DNA of 64,000 nt from Scytonema millei VB511283 (lineage in GTDB: Bacteria; Cyanobacteriota; Cyanobacteriia; Cyanobacteriales; Chroococcidiopsidaceae): positions 310,001 to 374,000 of the forward strand of contig NZ_JTJC03000004.1 of the NCBI RefSeq assembly GCF_000817735.3, read 5' to 3'. Positions 1 to 8,390 of this stretch are shown piece by piece. Numbering within the stretch: the stretch's first letter is position 1; every line of letters starts with the position of its first letter. Under the pieces are notes generated by a model. That model had not been told where the DNA came from and ran no database searches. It saw only the letters and a program-made list of their open reading frames with translations. The position numbers and the translations under genes were made by a program.

Positions 1-228
1 ATTGGTTTTGCCATGTCGTCTTTACCCAATCGTGGTAAAGATTATATCTGGCATTGGTCATTTGTGAGTGACTGGTGGCTGGTGGCTACTGGCTAGTCAC
101 GCTTTCAACAGCTTTTATCGCCACTGATAACTGTACGGGCGGGTTTTGAACGAAGATGATGGCTTGAGCCGTGAATCTGCTGGCTAAACCCGCCCCTACG
201 ACAACTGATAACTGATAACTGATAACTG
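1..228. other. Leading intergenic stretch with repeats
   Basis: I see no gene here. The stretch holds GGTGGCT/GGCTAGT-type heptamer repeats near 73-100, one copy of a hairpin repeat at 133-199, and TGATAAC heptamers at 203-229 that run up to the stop codon of the CHAD gene. A gene to the left of the window could end before position 1. Confidence 0.6.
133..199. repeat. Hairpin repeat, GGGCGGGTTTT family, copy 1
   Basis: Terminal arms GGGCGGGTTT and AAACCCGCCC are inverted, and the right end reads GCCCCTAC. A second copy lies at 2038-2105. The two agree in the arms and in the first bases inside them (TTGAAC after the left arm, GCT before the right arm), while the centre differs. That is the pattern of a mobile or recombination-spread palindromic element. 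Confidence 0.7.
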
Positions 229-1257
229 TTAACTCTGTTGGCTGAGAACAGTATCGTGTTCTGTGCTTTGTCCGTTATTGACGTTTTCCCAAGTGGGCAT
301 CAAAATCGACAAGTGTAAGCCTTTGCGACTTTCCAGATTGAGATATCGCTGTTGCAGAGTTTGCCATTGTTGCCAAGCTTTGTAATTATGCTCTGCTAAT
401 AAATTAGCCAGAGTTGGCATGGTTTTTTCAATTTTTGTTTGCAAAGCATCTGCTAAAAACTCAGACAGTACGGCGCTGTCTTGAAATTGCCCTAAAACGC
501 TCTGGATGGCTTTGAGATCTTCAAGGTAAGTTTCGTAGGAAGCTCCATAAAAGTTAGCAAAGACTTCCATTTGATAGCGAGCGCGTTTGGTTTCTTTACG
601 CAAGCTGTGGAGAAGAGGGGCGTTATCGATTAGTTGTTGTTTTGCCTGTGCTGGTGTTTGTCCTGTTTGTACTACTACCTGTTCGTCTTGTAATTTGGTT
701 CCTACTAACCAACTTGGGTGTAAAAGTAGCCTACCAACCTCAGATAGAAGTAAATCTGGTAGAGTCGCCTGAATTGGCATCTGCGCGATTGGTTGCAGTT
801 GGGGCTGAGATAGCCATTTTTCTAAAGCCTGCTTCAGTTCTTGATAGCGATCGCCCGTCAAAGTTTCATGCACTTTCGCAAAAGCCTTCCGCCGCCGCTT
901 ATACAGGTAAACCAGTGCTGTATCCAATTGTTCTTGTTCGTCAGCAGGTAAAGCGGGTTTATATTTGTTTTCTAATGATTCTCGCAGTACGTCTAAATCT
1001 CGCAATTTGCCCAGAATACGGGCAATTTTACCAATTTTTTTTTCTTGGACTGGTTTCGGCAAGTCGATGGCTGGAGCAAAACCCGCGATCGCACTACGCA
1101 AGCGACGCATTCCTACGCGCATCTGATGCAATGCTTCTGGATCGCGATCTGCGATTACGTCAGCTTCGTGTTTGAGAAATTTTTCAAAGTGCTTTTTAAT
1201 TGCCAGCACCGCGCGATCGCCTAAAGTATTCTTTCCGCTTAATGTAGACGATGTCAT
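229..1257 (-). CDS. CHAD domain-containing protein
   Basis: This 342-residue protein is built around a CHAD domain, a helical domain rich in conserved His and Arg/Lys that binds polyphosphate or other polyanions. The first signature is DPEALHQMRVGMRRLRS at about residues 39-55. A second basic-His segment, LLHSLRKETKRARYQMEVF, lies near residue 215. The two helical halves of the family are therefore both present and the length is usual. No signal peptide or membrane segment is visible, so it is probably cytosolic. It is not obviously part of an operon. Its stop codon lies directly against TGATAAC repeats. The exact role is not known from the sequence; a link to polyphosphate granules is family knowledge, not something seen here. 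Confidence 0.85.
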   Translation of the reverse strand: MTSSTLSGKNTLGDRAVLAIKKHFEKFLKHEADVIADRDPEALHQMRVGMRRLRSAIAGFAPAIDLPKPVQEKKIGKIARILGKLRDLDVLRESLENKYKPALPADEQEQLDTALVYLYKRRRKAFAKVHETLTGDRYQELKQALEKWLSQPQLQPIAQMPIQATLPDLLLSEVGRLLLHPSWLVGTKLQDEQVVVQTGQTPAQAKQQLIDNAPLLHSLRKETKRARYQMEVFANFYGASYETYLEDLKAIQSVLGQFQDSAVLSEFLADALQTKIEKTMPTLANLLAEHNYKAWQQWQTLQQRYLNLESRKGLHLSILMPTWENVNNGQSTEHDTVLSQQS

Positions 1258-1368
1258 ACTTTATACCCCGCTTTACCTACCTGACAGCACTATCTTGTTT
1301 TTGAGTTTCTCATACTATCACACAGCCGCGATCTCCTTTATTCCACCTCAGACAGAAACAATAGCAAA

Positions 1369-1410
1369 AAGCCGCAAGTTTTAAGTATTGTTAGTTAAAA
1401 CTTGCGGCTT
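1369..1410 (-). terminator. Strong intrinsic terminator candidate
   Basis: Perfect 16-bp inverted repeat, arms 1369-1384 and 1395-1410, with a 10-base loop. Read on the minus strand the stem is followed directly by a run of T. It lies downstream of the small minus-strand gene at 1599-1868 and upstream of the CHAD gene, so it would separate the two transcription units. Confidence 0.75.
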
Positions 1411-1473
1411 CTCCAGACACGCTTGAAATTTGTATTTGATAGCAATTTCCAGTTGAATGAGGTACACGGATCT

Positions 1474-1501
1474 GTAGGGGCACACAGCCGTGCGCCCCTA
1501 C
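1474..1501. repeat. 28-bp GTAGGGGCRCAC palindrome, copy A
   Basis: Near-palindrome with ends GTAGGGGC and GCCCCTAC. Six copies occur in the window (about 1474, 31596, 44363, 46788, 50614 and 53930). This copy is in the 341-bp gap between the CHAD gene and the 89-residue gene; apart from the terminator at 1369-1410 I see nothing else in that gap. Confidence 0.8.
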
Positions 1502-1598
1502 GAATGTATTAAACCCGCATGGGAAATGCTACGAATTTGAATTTGTATCGCGCAATGGCGATACACTAATCGCTAAATTTTGGTCGCTAGCTTTTCGA

Positions 1599-1868
1599 TT
1601 AGGCAGCTAATTCTTGCAACTGTGCGCGATCCGTGTTGTACTCTACGGCACTTAGCGGTAATTGTTCTGCTTGTGGAGCTGGTACTTGTTCCAAAACCTT
1701 GACTTCAATATTGACGGACACTAGATATGTACCAGGTTCCGCACCAATAGCTTCAGCAATCAATTTTGCGATCTCTGGACGCTTGGCAGTAATTGGATCG
1801 CGCAGGATACACCGATCCCAGTCATGCTTAGCAGTGGGGTTAAGGCTGAGAATATAGTGCTTGGTCAT
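1599..1868 (-). CDS. Small conserved-looking hypothetical protein
   Basis: 89 residues, not assigned to a named family. It starts MTKHYILSLNPTAKHDWDRC, is soluble, and has a mixed alpha/beta appearance with an acidic Ala/Gln-rich tail. The stop falls in a clean context, and a strong terminator lies about 190 bp downstream at 1369-1410, which supports a real transcription unit. No membrane segment or metal-binding motif is seen. The start ATG at 1866-1868 is the only reasonable one. Function unknown. Confidence 0.6.
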   Translation of the reverse strand: MTKHYILSLNPTAKHDWDRCILRDPITAKRPEIAKLIAEAIGAEPGTYLVSVNIEVKVLEQVPAPQAEQLPLSAVEYNTDRAQLQELAA

Positions 1869-2037
1869 AGAGCAATTTTGAGTTTATCTTGCGTCACATC
1901 GAGCTACCATCAAGCCATTTTTTACTTCTGCTGACTCGATAACAACTATCACTATTATAGTACAAGTGTACCAAATTAGCCAAGAGACCATACAATTCAA
2001 AATCGGTCAATTCACGATAAAACCCGCCTGTACCAGT

Positions 2038-2105
2038 GTAGGGGCGGGTTTTGAACCAAGATTTATTCTCCCCAGGCAGGAATCCTTTGCTAAACCCGCC
2101 CCTAC
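2038..2105. repeat. Hairpin repeat, GGGCGGGTTTT family, copy 2
   Basis: Begins GTAGGGGCGGGTTTTGAAC and ends GCTAAACCCGCCCCTAC. It is the same element as 133-199. The outer bases GTAGGGGC/GCCCCTAC are shared with the six-copy 28-bp palindrome family. Confidence 0.75.
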
Positions 2106-2237
2106 AACTCCTACTCCCTGATCGCTGACAACTATTCAAACAACGATTATTGAGATAGTATATATATGCCCCAGGGGGGGATTTACATTGTGATATATTG
2201 AATAAGATTAAGATAAGTAACAAATTTTAATATTCAA

Positions 2238-3020
2238 TTGATTAATTCTACTTTGCCTACCTACACCACTCCCACACCTACGATTCGCTCAGTCTCAACT
2301 GAAACGAGCGATACCATCGTCCAGCCGTCAAATTTAGAATCGTCAAACTTCGATCTAGTACAACCCATCTCAGCTCAAAAAGCCAAGCAGCAAACATGGT
2401 GGGCATTTGGAGCGGCTGTATTTTTGGTATCTGTACCAGTTTTTATCGAAGCGCCGCTGGTGCGATCGCTACCACTACTCAGTCTGGGAATAACCCTGAT
2501 TTGGGTGTGGCTGAGTTTAGTATTGATGTCTCGTCCTTCTAGTCATTTATGGGGCGATATTCTCTTGGGATTTAGCTGGAGTTGGTTAGCTGGCTCGATT
2601 TATTGGGGATGGTTGCGCTGGGAACCACTGCTACATCTTCCAGTTGAGGCGATCGGGCTACCGTTTGCGATCGTTTGTTTGCGGCGTAATTGGGGCAAGG
2701 TTGGTAATTTTTTCTATCTAGGCTCTTTGTTAGGTACAGTCGTCACCGACCTCTACTTTTACATCGCCGATCTAATTCCTTACTGGAGGCAAGTCGTACA
2801 GGTCGAACCAACGTTAGTCGCACCAATTCTTCGCAGTGCCTTGGCACAAGTGTATACCCCTTGGGGGTTGAGTTGGGCAGCGGTCTTAGTGTTGGTGTTG
2901 CTAGCAGGGGGAGTCTTTTCCTTGCGCGCTCGACAGACTCATTGGTGGGCATTTAGTGGAGCAGTGTTGAGTACAATTTTAGTAGATAGCTTATTCTGGC
3001 TAGCTGCGGCACTGGCTTAA
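2238..3020 (+). CDS. DUF3120-like cyanobacterial membrane protein
   Basis: 260 residues starting with TTG at 2238. The first 55 residues are a Thr/Ser/Pro-rich, probably disordered extension. After that come five or six hydrophobic segments separated by short loops rich in Trp, for example around residues 55-75, 80-100, 110-128 and 205-225, plus one at the C-terminus. The pattern resembles the cyanobacteria-specific DUF3120 family of thylakoid or plasma membrane proteins, whose function is not known. Because the N-terminal extension is unlikely to be conserved, an internal start nearer the first membrane segment is possible. The gene lies just upstream of psbU on the same strand with about 115 bp between them; I cannot tell whether they are co-transcribed. 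Confidence 0.7.
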   Translation: MINSTLPTYTTPTPTIRSVSTETSDTIVQPSNLESSNFDLVQPISAQKAKQQTWWAFGAAVFLVSVPVFIEAPLVRSLPLLSLGITLIWVWLSLVLMSRPSSHLWGDILLGFSWSWLAGSIYWGWLRWEPLLHLPVEAIGLPFAIVCLRRNWGKVGNFFYLGSLLGTVVTDLYFYIADLIPYWRQVVQVEPTLVAPILRSALAQVYTPWGLSWAAVLVLVLLAGGVFSLRARQTHWWAFSGAVLSTILVDSLFWLAAALA

Positions 3021-3135
3021 ATTTTTGCCGATCGCGATCGCCTTGTCTGATACTCAGGTAGTCAATAAGCTATATATTAGTTTCTGATACTAGCTGTGTG
3101 CTGATTTCAGTTGGATGCAAAGAGGTAGAGAAACT

Positions 3136-3576
3136 GTGAAAAAATTGATACGTTTATTAACAATTTTGAGTGTATTGGTAGGTTGTTTGGGATGGCTGGG
3201 CATATCCCAACCCGCGATCGCTGCTAATCTCAGCGATTTTAGCCTGCGTACCGTACCAATCCTAGCTGTAGAGTCTCCGGCTCAATCAAGCAATCGAGCA
3301 GATGCGAAGCTGGCAACAGACTTTGGTAAGAAAATCGATTTAAACAACACAAACGTTGCTGCTTTTCGGAAATACCCAGGACTTTACCCCACCCTAGCCC
3401 GTAAAATCGTGCAAAACGCTCCCTACGAAAACGTAGAGGACGTAATGGAGATGCCAGGATTATCCGAGCGTCAAAAACAAACTCTAGAAGCAAATCTCGG
3501 TAACTTTACTGTTACTGATGTAGAAGCTGCTTACACAATGGGTGACGATCGCTATAACAACGGCATCTACAGATAA
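3136..3576 (+). CDS. psbU: Photosystem II 12 kDa extrinsic protein PsbU
   Basis: PsbU sits on the lumenal face of photosystem II and stabilises the oxygen-evolving cluster and the binding of cytochrome c550. From the GTG at 3136 the protein has 146 residues: a basic start, a hydrophobic core and an AIAAN-type cleavage region near residue 30, which is a lumen-targeting signal peptide. The mature part carries the family features [20 protein letters not shown], then [19 protein letters not shown], which are paired helix-hairpin-helix-like units, and ends [10 protein letters not shown]. An upstream in-frame ATG at 3115 would add seven residues, but AGAGG at 3121-3125 is better spaced for the GTG. 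A short hairpin and T-run follow at about 3608-3637. Confidence 0.93.
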   Translation: MKKLIRLLTILSVLVGCLGWLGISQPAIAANLSDFSLRTVPILAVESPAQSSNRADAKLATDFGKKIDLNNTNVAAFRKYPGLYPTLARKIVQNAPYENVEDVMEMPGLSERQKQTLEANLGNFTVTDVEAAYTMGDDRYNNGIYR

Positions 3577-3607
3577 ATCCTTTTTGAATTGACAATTTAG
3601 CCTCAGC

Positions 3608-3637
3608 CCACCCTATTTCTAGAGTGGGTTATTTTTT
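3608..3637 (+). terminator. Probable psbU terminator
   Basis: CCCAC and GTGGG arms flank a short spacer (about 3608-3629) and are followed by TTATTTTTT. It lies 30 bp after the psbU stop. Because it overlaps the furthest upstream possible start of nadB, it also argues for a later nadB start. Confidence 0.6.
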
Positions 3638-3698
3638 ACTCAGTTATTGGTTATCAGTTAACCGTCAACTGTCAACTATCAACCAACAACCCTTACCC

Positions 3699-5417
3699 TT
3701 GCTACAAAACCTCAACCATTTTGATGTCATAGTCGTAGGAGCCGGAGCTGCCGGACTCTACACGGCACTGTGTCTACCCAGCCACTTTCGCGTCGGTTTA
3801 ATTGCCAAAGAAACGATAAATCTGTCTGCAAGTGACTGGGCGCAGGGTGGAATTGCTGCGGCGATCGCGGCTGATGATTCTCCTCAGTTGCATGTAGAAG
3901 ATACGCTGCAAGCGGGGGCTGGGTTGTGCGATCGCGCATCTGTAGAATTTTTGGCTCACAAAGCACCGGAATCCATTCAATCTTTGGTAGACATGGGGGT
4001 TGCCTTTGACCGTCGCGATCGCGAATTAGCATTAACCATAGAGGCTGCTCACTCCCGTCGTCGCGTCCTCCACGCCGCCGATACCACTGGTCGCCAGGTC
4101 ATTGCTACCCTGACAGCGCGGGTTCTCGAACGCCAGAACATTCAAGTTATTCCCCAAACCATAGTTTTAAGTCTGTGGCTTAACCCCCAAACCGGACACT
4201 GTGAAGGTATTAGTCTCTTTGATGGCAATCGCATTCTCTGGTTGCGCGCTCGTGCTGTCGTCTTAGCAACAGGTGGCGGAGGTCAAGTTTTTGCCCAGAC
4301 AACCAACCCCAAGTTGAGTACGGGTGATGGCGTGGCGATCGCTTGGCGGGCTGGAGCCATGCTGCGAGACTTAGAATTCGTCCAGTTTCACCCGACTGCT
4401 CTGACCAAACCTGGAGCAGACCGATTCTTAATCAGCGAAGCGGTACGCGGTGAAGGAGCGCATTTAATCGATGATACGGGTAGGCGTTTTGCTTTTGACT
4501 ATCACCCAGCAGGAGAGCTAGCACCCAGAGATGTTGTTAGTCGTGCCATATACAGCCATTTGCAGCGTACCTCAGCCGATCCTGCTACTGCCTGCGTCTG
4601 GTTAGATTTGCGATCGATCCCAGAGGCAAAAATTCGTCAGCGGTTTCCCAATATCGTTCAAGTATGTCAGCACTGGGGCATAGATGTTTTTCAGGAGCCA
4701 ATTCCAGTTGCTCCCGCCGCCCATTATTGGATGGGAGGAATTGCCGCAGATTTAACGAACCGCACTTCAATCCCTGGATTGTATGCTGTCGGCGAAACAG
4801 CTAGTACGGGAGTCCACGGCGCGAATCGTTTAGCAAGTAATTCTTTGCTGGAGTGTGTCGTCTTTGGGGCGCAGATGGCTCTGTTGAAAGATGAAGTAGA
4901 AGGGATGAAGGATGAATATACCGGATCGGATTTTAGTCTTTACCCTTTGTCGTTTAGCTTGTCAGAGATTGATTGGCTGAGCCAGCAAACCACAATTGAA
5001 GCTATCCGTTACGAACTGCCGCGTTTGGTCTGGCAGAGTGCGGGTATCTGCCGCGAACAGCAAGGATTAGAGCGGGCGATCGCGCAGGTACAATTGTGGC
5101 AACAGGCATTTATTACCCTGCCCTTGAGTCAGTTTTTGCTTCAACTTCCGCCTGGACAACCAGCCCATATCAATGTTTCCGATCTTTCAGCCAATCTTCC
5201 CGCGAATTTGCTTGAGGTAGAGCAGTCTTTGCGTCTGTGGAGCGAAACCCGCAATCTACTCGATATTGCTTACTTAATTCTCAAAAGTGCTGCCTTTCGT
5301 ACCGAAAGCCGAGGCGGGCATTACCGCTTAGATTATCCTCATACCGAAGCTCACTGGCAAACTCATACTCTCATCCAGTACGAACAGTGGTGGAAATCCG
5401 AACCGACCGCAACTTAA
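3699..5417 (+). CDS. nadB: L-aspartate oxidase NadB
   Basis: NadB oxidises L-aspartate to iminoaspartate, the first step of de novo NAD synthesis, using FAD. The FAD-binding start is FDVIVVGAGAAGLYTALCL. Further flavoprotein signatures follow: SDWAQGGIAAA, EAAHSRRRVLHAADTTGR, VLATGGGGQVFAQTTNP, FVQFHPTAL, SEAVRGEGAHLID, LAPRDVVSRAI and HYWMGGIAADL. The segment GVHGANRLASNSLLECVVFG closes the FAD domain, and a helical C-terminal domain follows. A GTG at 3624 is open but lies inside the psbU terminator and repeat DNA, so I chose the TTG at 3699. The segment at about 4884-4950 (GMKDEYTGSDF) resembles a GGATGAA-type repeat remnant in a variable loop. Confidence 0.92.
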   Translation: MLQNLNHFDVIVVGAGAAGLYTALCLPSHFRVGLIAKETINLSASDWAQGGIAAAIAADDSPQLHVEDTLQAGAGLCDRASVEFLAHKAPESIQSLVDMGVAFDRRDRELALTIEAAHSRRRVLHAADTTGRQVIATLTARVLERQNIQVIPQTIVLSLWLNPQTGHCEGISLFDGNRILWLRARAVVLATGGGGQVFAQTTNPKLSTGDGVAIAWRAGAMLRDLEFVQFHPTALTKPGADRFLISEAVRGEGAHLIDDTGRRFAFDYHPAGELAPRDVVSRAIYSHLQRTSADPATACVWLDLRSIPEAKIRQRFPNIVQVCQHWGIDVFQEPIPVAPAAHYWMGGIAADLTNRTSIPGLYAVGETASTGVHGANRLASNSLLECVVFGAQMALLKDEVEGMKDEYTGSDFSLYPLSFSLSEIDWLSQQTTIEAIRYELPRLVWQSAGICREQQGLERAIAQVQLWQQAFITLPLSQFLLQLPPGQPAHINVSDLSANLPANLLEVEQSLRLWSETRNLLDIAYLILKSAAFRTESRGGHYRLDYPHTEAHWQTHTLIQYEQWWKSEPTAT

Positions 5418-5429
5418 CAACCAATTTGC

Positions 5430-5663
5430 TTATCTCGTACCAGATCCGATCGTTCTACTAGGACTACCGATTGAGCTTGGCAATTGGTAGATTTGACTGA
5501 TTTGCTCGATCGCCGGAGGAGCGTCCGAGAAATTAGTAAAAAAATTGACTAAGGTGTCAACACTGCCAGCAATCCAAAAAGCAACTAGCTGCAAGCCGAG
5601 CGTGACCATAAGTATAGTAATTTTGAGATTGTCGGACATGGCTGTTGCTGGACTGCTACGCAT
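5430..5663 (-). CDS. Small single-span membrane protein, unknown
   Basis: About 77 residues from the ATG at 5661-5663, which has GGAG seven bases upstream on its strand; an ATG six bases further out (5669) has GGAG too close to use. One hydrophobic helix, ITILMVTLGLQLVAFWIAG, lies near residues 15-34. A polar tail rich in Pro, Ser and Gln follows. No family is recognised. It ends 13 bp from the convergent nadB stop. Confidence 0.5.
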   Translation of the reverse strand: MRSSPATAMSDNLKITILMVTLGLQLVAFWIAGSVDTLVNFFTNFSDAPPAIEQISQIYQLPSSIGSPSRTIGSGTR

Positions 5664-5669
5664 GTACAT

Positions 5670-6145
5670 ACTCCATATTTCAGCTAAAATTTTTCAGTAT
5701 TTTTACTAGTAATTAATGTAATTTATGCATTTTTTATACATTTAATTGGTTTGAGCCGATTGTTATATGCGATCGCCTCTCTCACCATCTAATGTAGAAA
5801 GCCAAAATCGACAACCAAGATAAACAATATGTGGATATCTCTTATAGGTACTACAATCACATCGAGCGATTTACGGAACAGACATGATTTTATTCCTTAG
5901 CAAATTAAATCTCACTCTATCCGCAGAAAGAAGAGCTAGTCTCTCTATAGAGAGAAGTAAAAATTGTTGATTCGAGTTAGCTTCCCAAAGCTAGAAAGTC
6001 GTTTCAGCTAAAAGTAACGTAGTCTTGCATCTATCTCGCAGCAGAGGTAAACAAAATATTAATCCTATGGCAATTAAGGCTAATCCATTTTTTGCGGGAT
6101 TTGCGTGTGGCGATCGCTAGCACAATTTAGCTTTACAAACTAGCT
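5670..6145. other. 476-bp intergenic region
   Basis: AT-rich, with no open frame of merit. A 16-base perfect palindrome, TCTCTCTATAGAGAGA, lies at 5940-5955 and could be an operator or a small hairpin. Two HIP1-type sites occur at about 5769 and 6110. I see no tRNA or recognisable RNA element. Confidence 0.5.
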
Positions 6146-8275
6146 TTACCTAGAGACAACAACCGCTATTTGATAGCAGTTTTTTCCTAGCTGCTTTGCT
6201 CGGTACATTGCAGTATCAGCCTGCTTAATCAGACTATCAATAGTATTGCAATGCAGGGGGTAAACGCCAATTCCTACACTAGCTGTAATTGAAAGAGCTT
6301 GTTCGTTAAGCGCAAAAACCTCAGACAGAGTTGCCAAAATCTTATTTGCTACTTTTTCGGCAACGCTGACTTCTGGAATTGCAGGCAAGATAACGGTAAA
6401 TTCATCACCACCCAAACGAGAAACAATATCGCTGTGACGCAAACACCCCGATAGTCTTTGGGAAACAGCAACTAACAAGCGATCGCCCCAATCATGTCCT
6501 AAAGTATCATTGACCTGTTTAAAGCCATCTAGATCGATATACAATAGCCCTACCAACAACTGATGGCTTTGCGCCCAAGCAATTGACTGGTTCAGATGTT
6601 CGAGGAATAGCTGTCGATTTGGTAAACCCGTCAGTGGGTCGTGTAAAGCCAGATGGCGGAGTCTTTGTTCGGAAAGCTGTAGCTCGGTATTATATTGGAC
6701 TAAATCCGCCGTCTGACGCTTCAGCTCTTCTTCCAACTGCTTGCGTGCCGTGATATCTCGAATGACACCCACTAGATATAGATTGCCAGCCGCGTCTTGA
6801 TGGAGCGATCGCTTCGTAGAAATTAAATGAGTCGTCCCGCTAACATCGCTAAATTCTTCTTCGTGTTCCATAGTCGTGCCACTATGAAAAACCAGATCGT
6901 CCTGCTGGCGAAACACTTCTGCTTCTTGAGGAGAAAAAAAATCGGCTTCCGACTTATCAATTAATTCTGCTAACGGATAACCAATCAGGCGACAGTAAGC
7001 TTCATTCAATACGATCCAACGATACTTTTTATTCTTGACAAAAATCGGATCGGGAATCGTATCAATTATCCCCTGCAAAAAATCTTTAGAGCGCTTGAAC
7101 TCCTCTTGCATCTGAGCGTTGCAGGCAGTCATTAAACCGGATACAGCAAATAGCGCCAGCAAAGGTGGGACAATAGGCAACCACCAACCTTGAAGAAAAG
7201 CAAGATAAGTAATGCTAATTAAGCCTAAAGCCGCCAGTAGCACGTAAATTGTGGAATAGACGATCTGCCAACGGCAACTGAGATTTGCTGCCACCACGAT
7301 CCAAGCCACTATCCACATGCTTTCCCAAAAGTCCGACCAGACGTGGATTAAGGGGCGTTCTCCTAAAGCTGCGCTGACAATTTGGCTAACAAAATTAGCG
7401 TGTAATTCTACTCCGGCAATCGGTTGAGCTGCTCCCCATAGGGGACTGGCGCTATCGGGAGTATAGAAAAAATCCTTTAAGCTAGGGGCAGTAGAACCAA
7501 TAATGACAATGCGATCGCGAAATATTTCTGCTGGGACTCGATCGGCTAGTACGTCACGCATCGGCACTTGTAGAAAATTCGTGCTGGGGTGACGAAAGTT
7601 AGCGAGAATTTGATATCCACCAGCATCAGCACCAACATAACCGCCATCGTGAGGCTGAAAGCGGTGAAACACGGCTTGACCCAAATGCAACGCCTGAAAA
7701 TTCTGCTCGATTAATGGGGACGCGATCGCTTCTGCTTGCAGGTACGTTAAAGCTAGCTTCAAATCAAAGCTTTCATGTAGTTTTGTAGGTGTAGACCAGT
7801 ACAGCAACCCTCGCCTCACCCTACCATCAGCATCTAAGACAACATTGTTAAAACCAACGCGATCCAGTCGATCTAAAAGGGGCGATGGGGCGACACTATA
7901 GCGATCGCCCATTTGTTCGATACCAACTAAATTGGCAATGGTAGTCAAAGCTTGGCGCAATTCCTGCTGACCTGGAGGTACTGGCAAGTCGCGATAGATA
8001 TCTAAACCTATAGCGCGAGGCTTGCCAACACTCACTTTTTGTAACAGTTCGGCAACTACCCTATCTGGTAAGGGCCACTGCCCGACTTGCTGTAAATCTG
8101 CCTCATCGATCGCCACAATTGCTATCCGTGCGTCTTGTGCTTCCCAAGGACGCAGGCGAAAAAACCGATCTAAAGCCGCCCACTCCAAAGGCTGTAGTAA
8201 GCCACTGAAGCGTAGCAGCAAGCAAATAGCAGCGCTAAAAATTGTAATCCAAACTCGCTGTTTACGAGATAGCAA
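6146..8275 (-). CDS. CHASE2-PAS-GGDEF diguanylate cyclase
   Basis: 709-residue membrane signalling protein predicted to make cyclic di-GMP. After an N-terminal membrane anchor comes an extracytoplasmic CHASE2 sensor domain (about residues 25-310, including IAIVAIDEADLQQVGQWPLP and VIIGSTAPSLKDFF). Two or three more membrane helices lie near residues 315-395. A PAS domain follows (about 405-520, with VKNKKYRWIVLNEAYCRLIGYP), then a coiled-coil linker and a GGDEF domain beginning HDPLTGLPNRQLFLEHL. The active-site loop RLGGDEF is intact, so catalysis is expected; no EAL or HD-GYP domain is attached. An RxxD inhibitory site before GGDEF is not obvious. The start lies against GAGGAGTG-type repeats. 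The signal sensed is unknown. Confidence 0.9.
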   Translation of the reverse strand: MLSRKQRVWITIFSAAICLLLRFSGLLQPLEWAALDRFFRLRPWEAQDARIAIVAIDEADLQQVGQWPLPDRVVAELLQKVSVGKPRAIGLDIYRDLPVPPGQQELRQALTTIANLVGIEQMGDRYSVAPSPLLDRLDRVGFNNVVLDADGRVRRGLLYWSTPTKLHESFDLKLALTYLQAEAIASPLIEQNFQALHLGQAVFHRFQPHDGGYVGADAGGYQILANFRHPSTNFLQVPMRDVLADRVPAEIFRDRIVIIGSTAPSLKDFFYTPDSASPLWGAAQPIAGVELHANFVSQIVSAALGERPLIHVWSDFWESMWIVAWIVVAANLSCRWQIVYSTIYVLLAALGLISITYLAFLQGWWLPIVPPLLALFAVSGLMTACNAQMQEEFKRSKDFLQGIIDTIPDPIFVKNKKYRWIVLNEAYCRLIGYPLAELIDKSEADFFSPQEAEVFRQQDDLVFHSGTTMEHEEEFSDVSGTTHLISTKRSLHQDAAGNLYLVGVIRDITARKQLEEELKRQTADLVQYNTELQLSEQRLRHLALHDPLTGLPNRQLFLEHLNQSIAWAQSHQLLVGLLYIDLDGFKQVNDTLGHDWGDRLLVAVSQRLSGCLRHSDIVSRLGGDEFTVILPAIPEVSVAEKVANKILATLSEVFALNEQALSITASVGIGVYPLHCNTIDSLIKQADTAMYRAKQLGKNCYQIAVVVSR

Positions 8276-8390
8276 AGGAGGGGTGAGGAGTGAGGGGTGA
8301 GGAGTGAGTGGCTAGTGGCTGGTTGCTGGTGGCTAAATTCTGAGTTTTGTTCTAGTCACTAAACACTAGTCACCAGTCACTGATAACTAA
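8276..8390. repeat. Mixed heptamer repeats
   Basis: GGAGTGA/GGGGTGA and TGGCTAG/TGGCTGG heptamers, then ACTAGTC and TGATAAC units, fill the gap between the cyclase gene and the VKOR fusion gene. Confidence 0.7.

Noticed and set aside
1894-2223. A 109-residue open frame on the minus strand
   Set aside because: It runs across a 68-bp hairpin repeat, has a Cys/Arg/Gly-rich composition and matches no family.
4884-4950. A certain repeat insertion in nadB
   Set aside because: The GGATGAA-like units are only two and imperfect. I mention it as a possible remnant but do not count it with the clear in-frame inserts.
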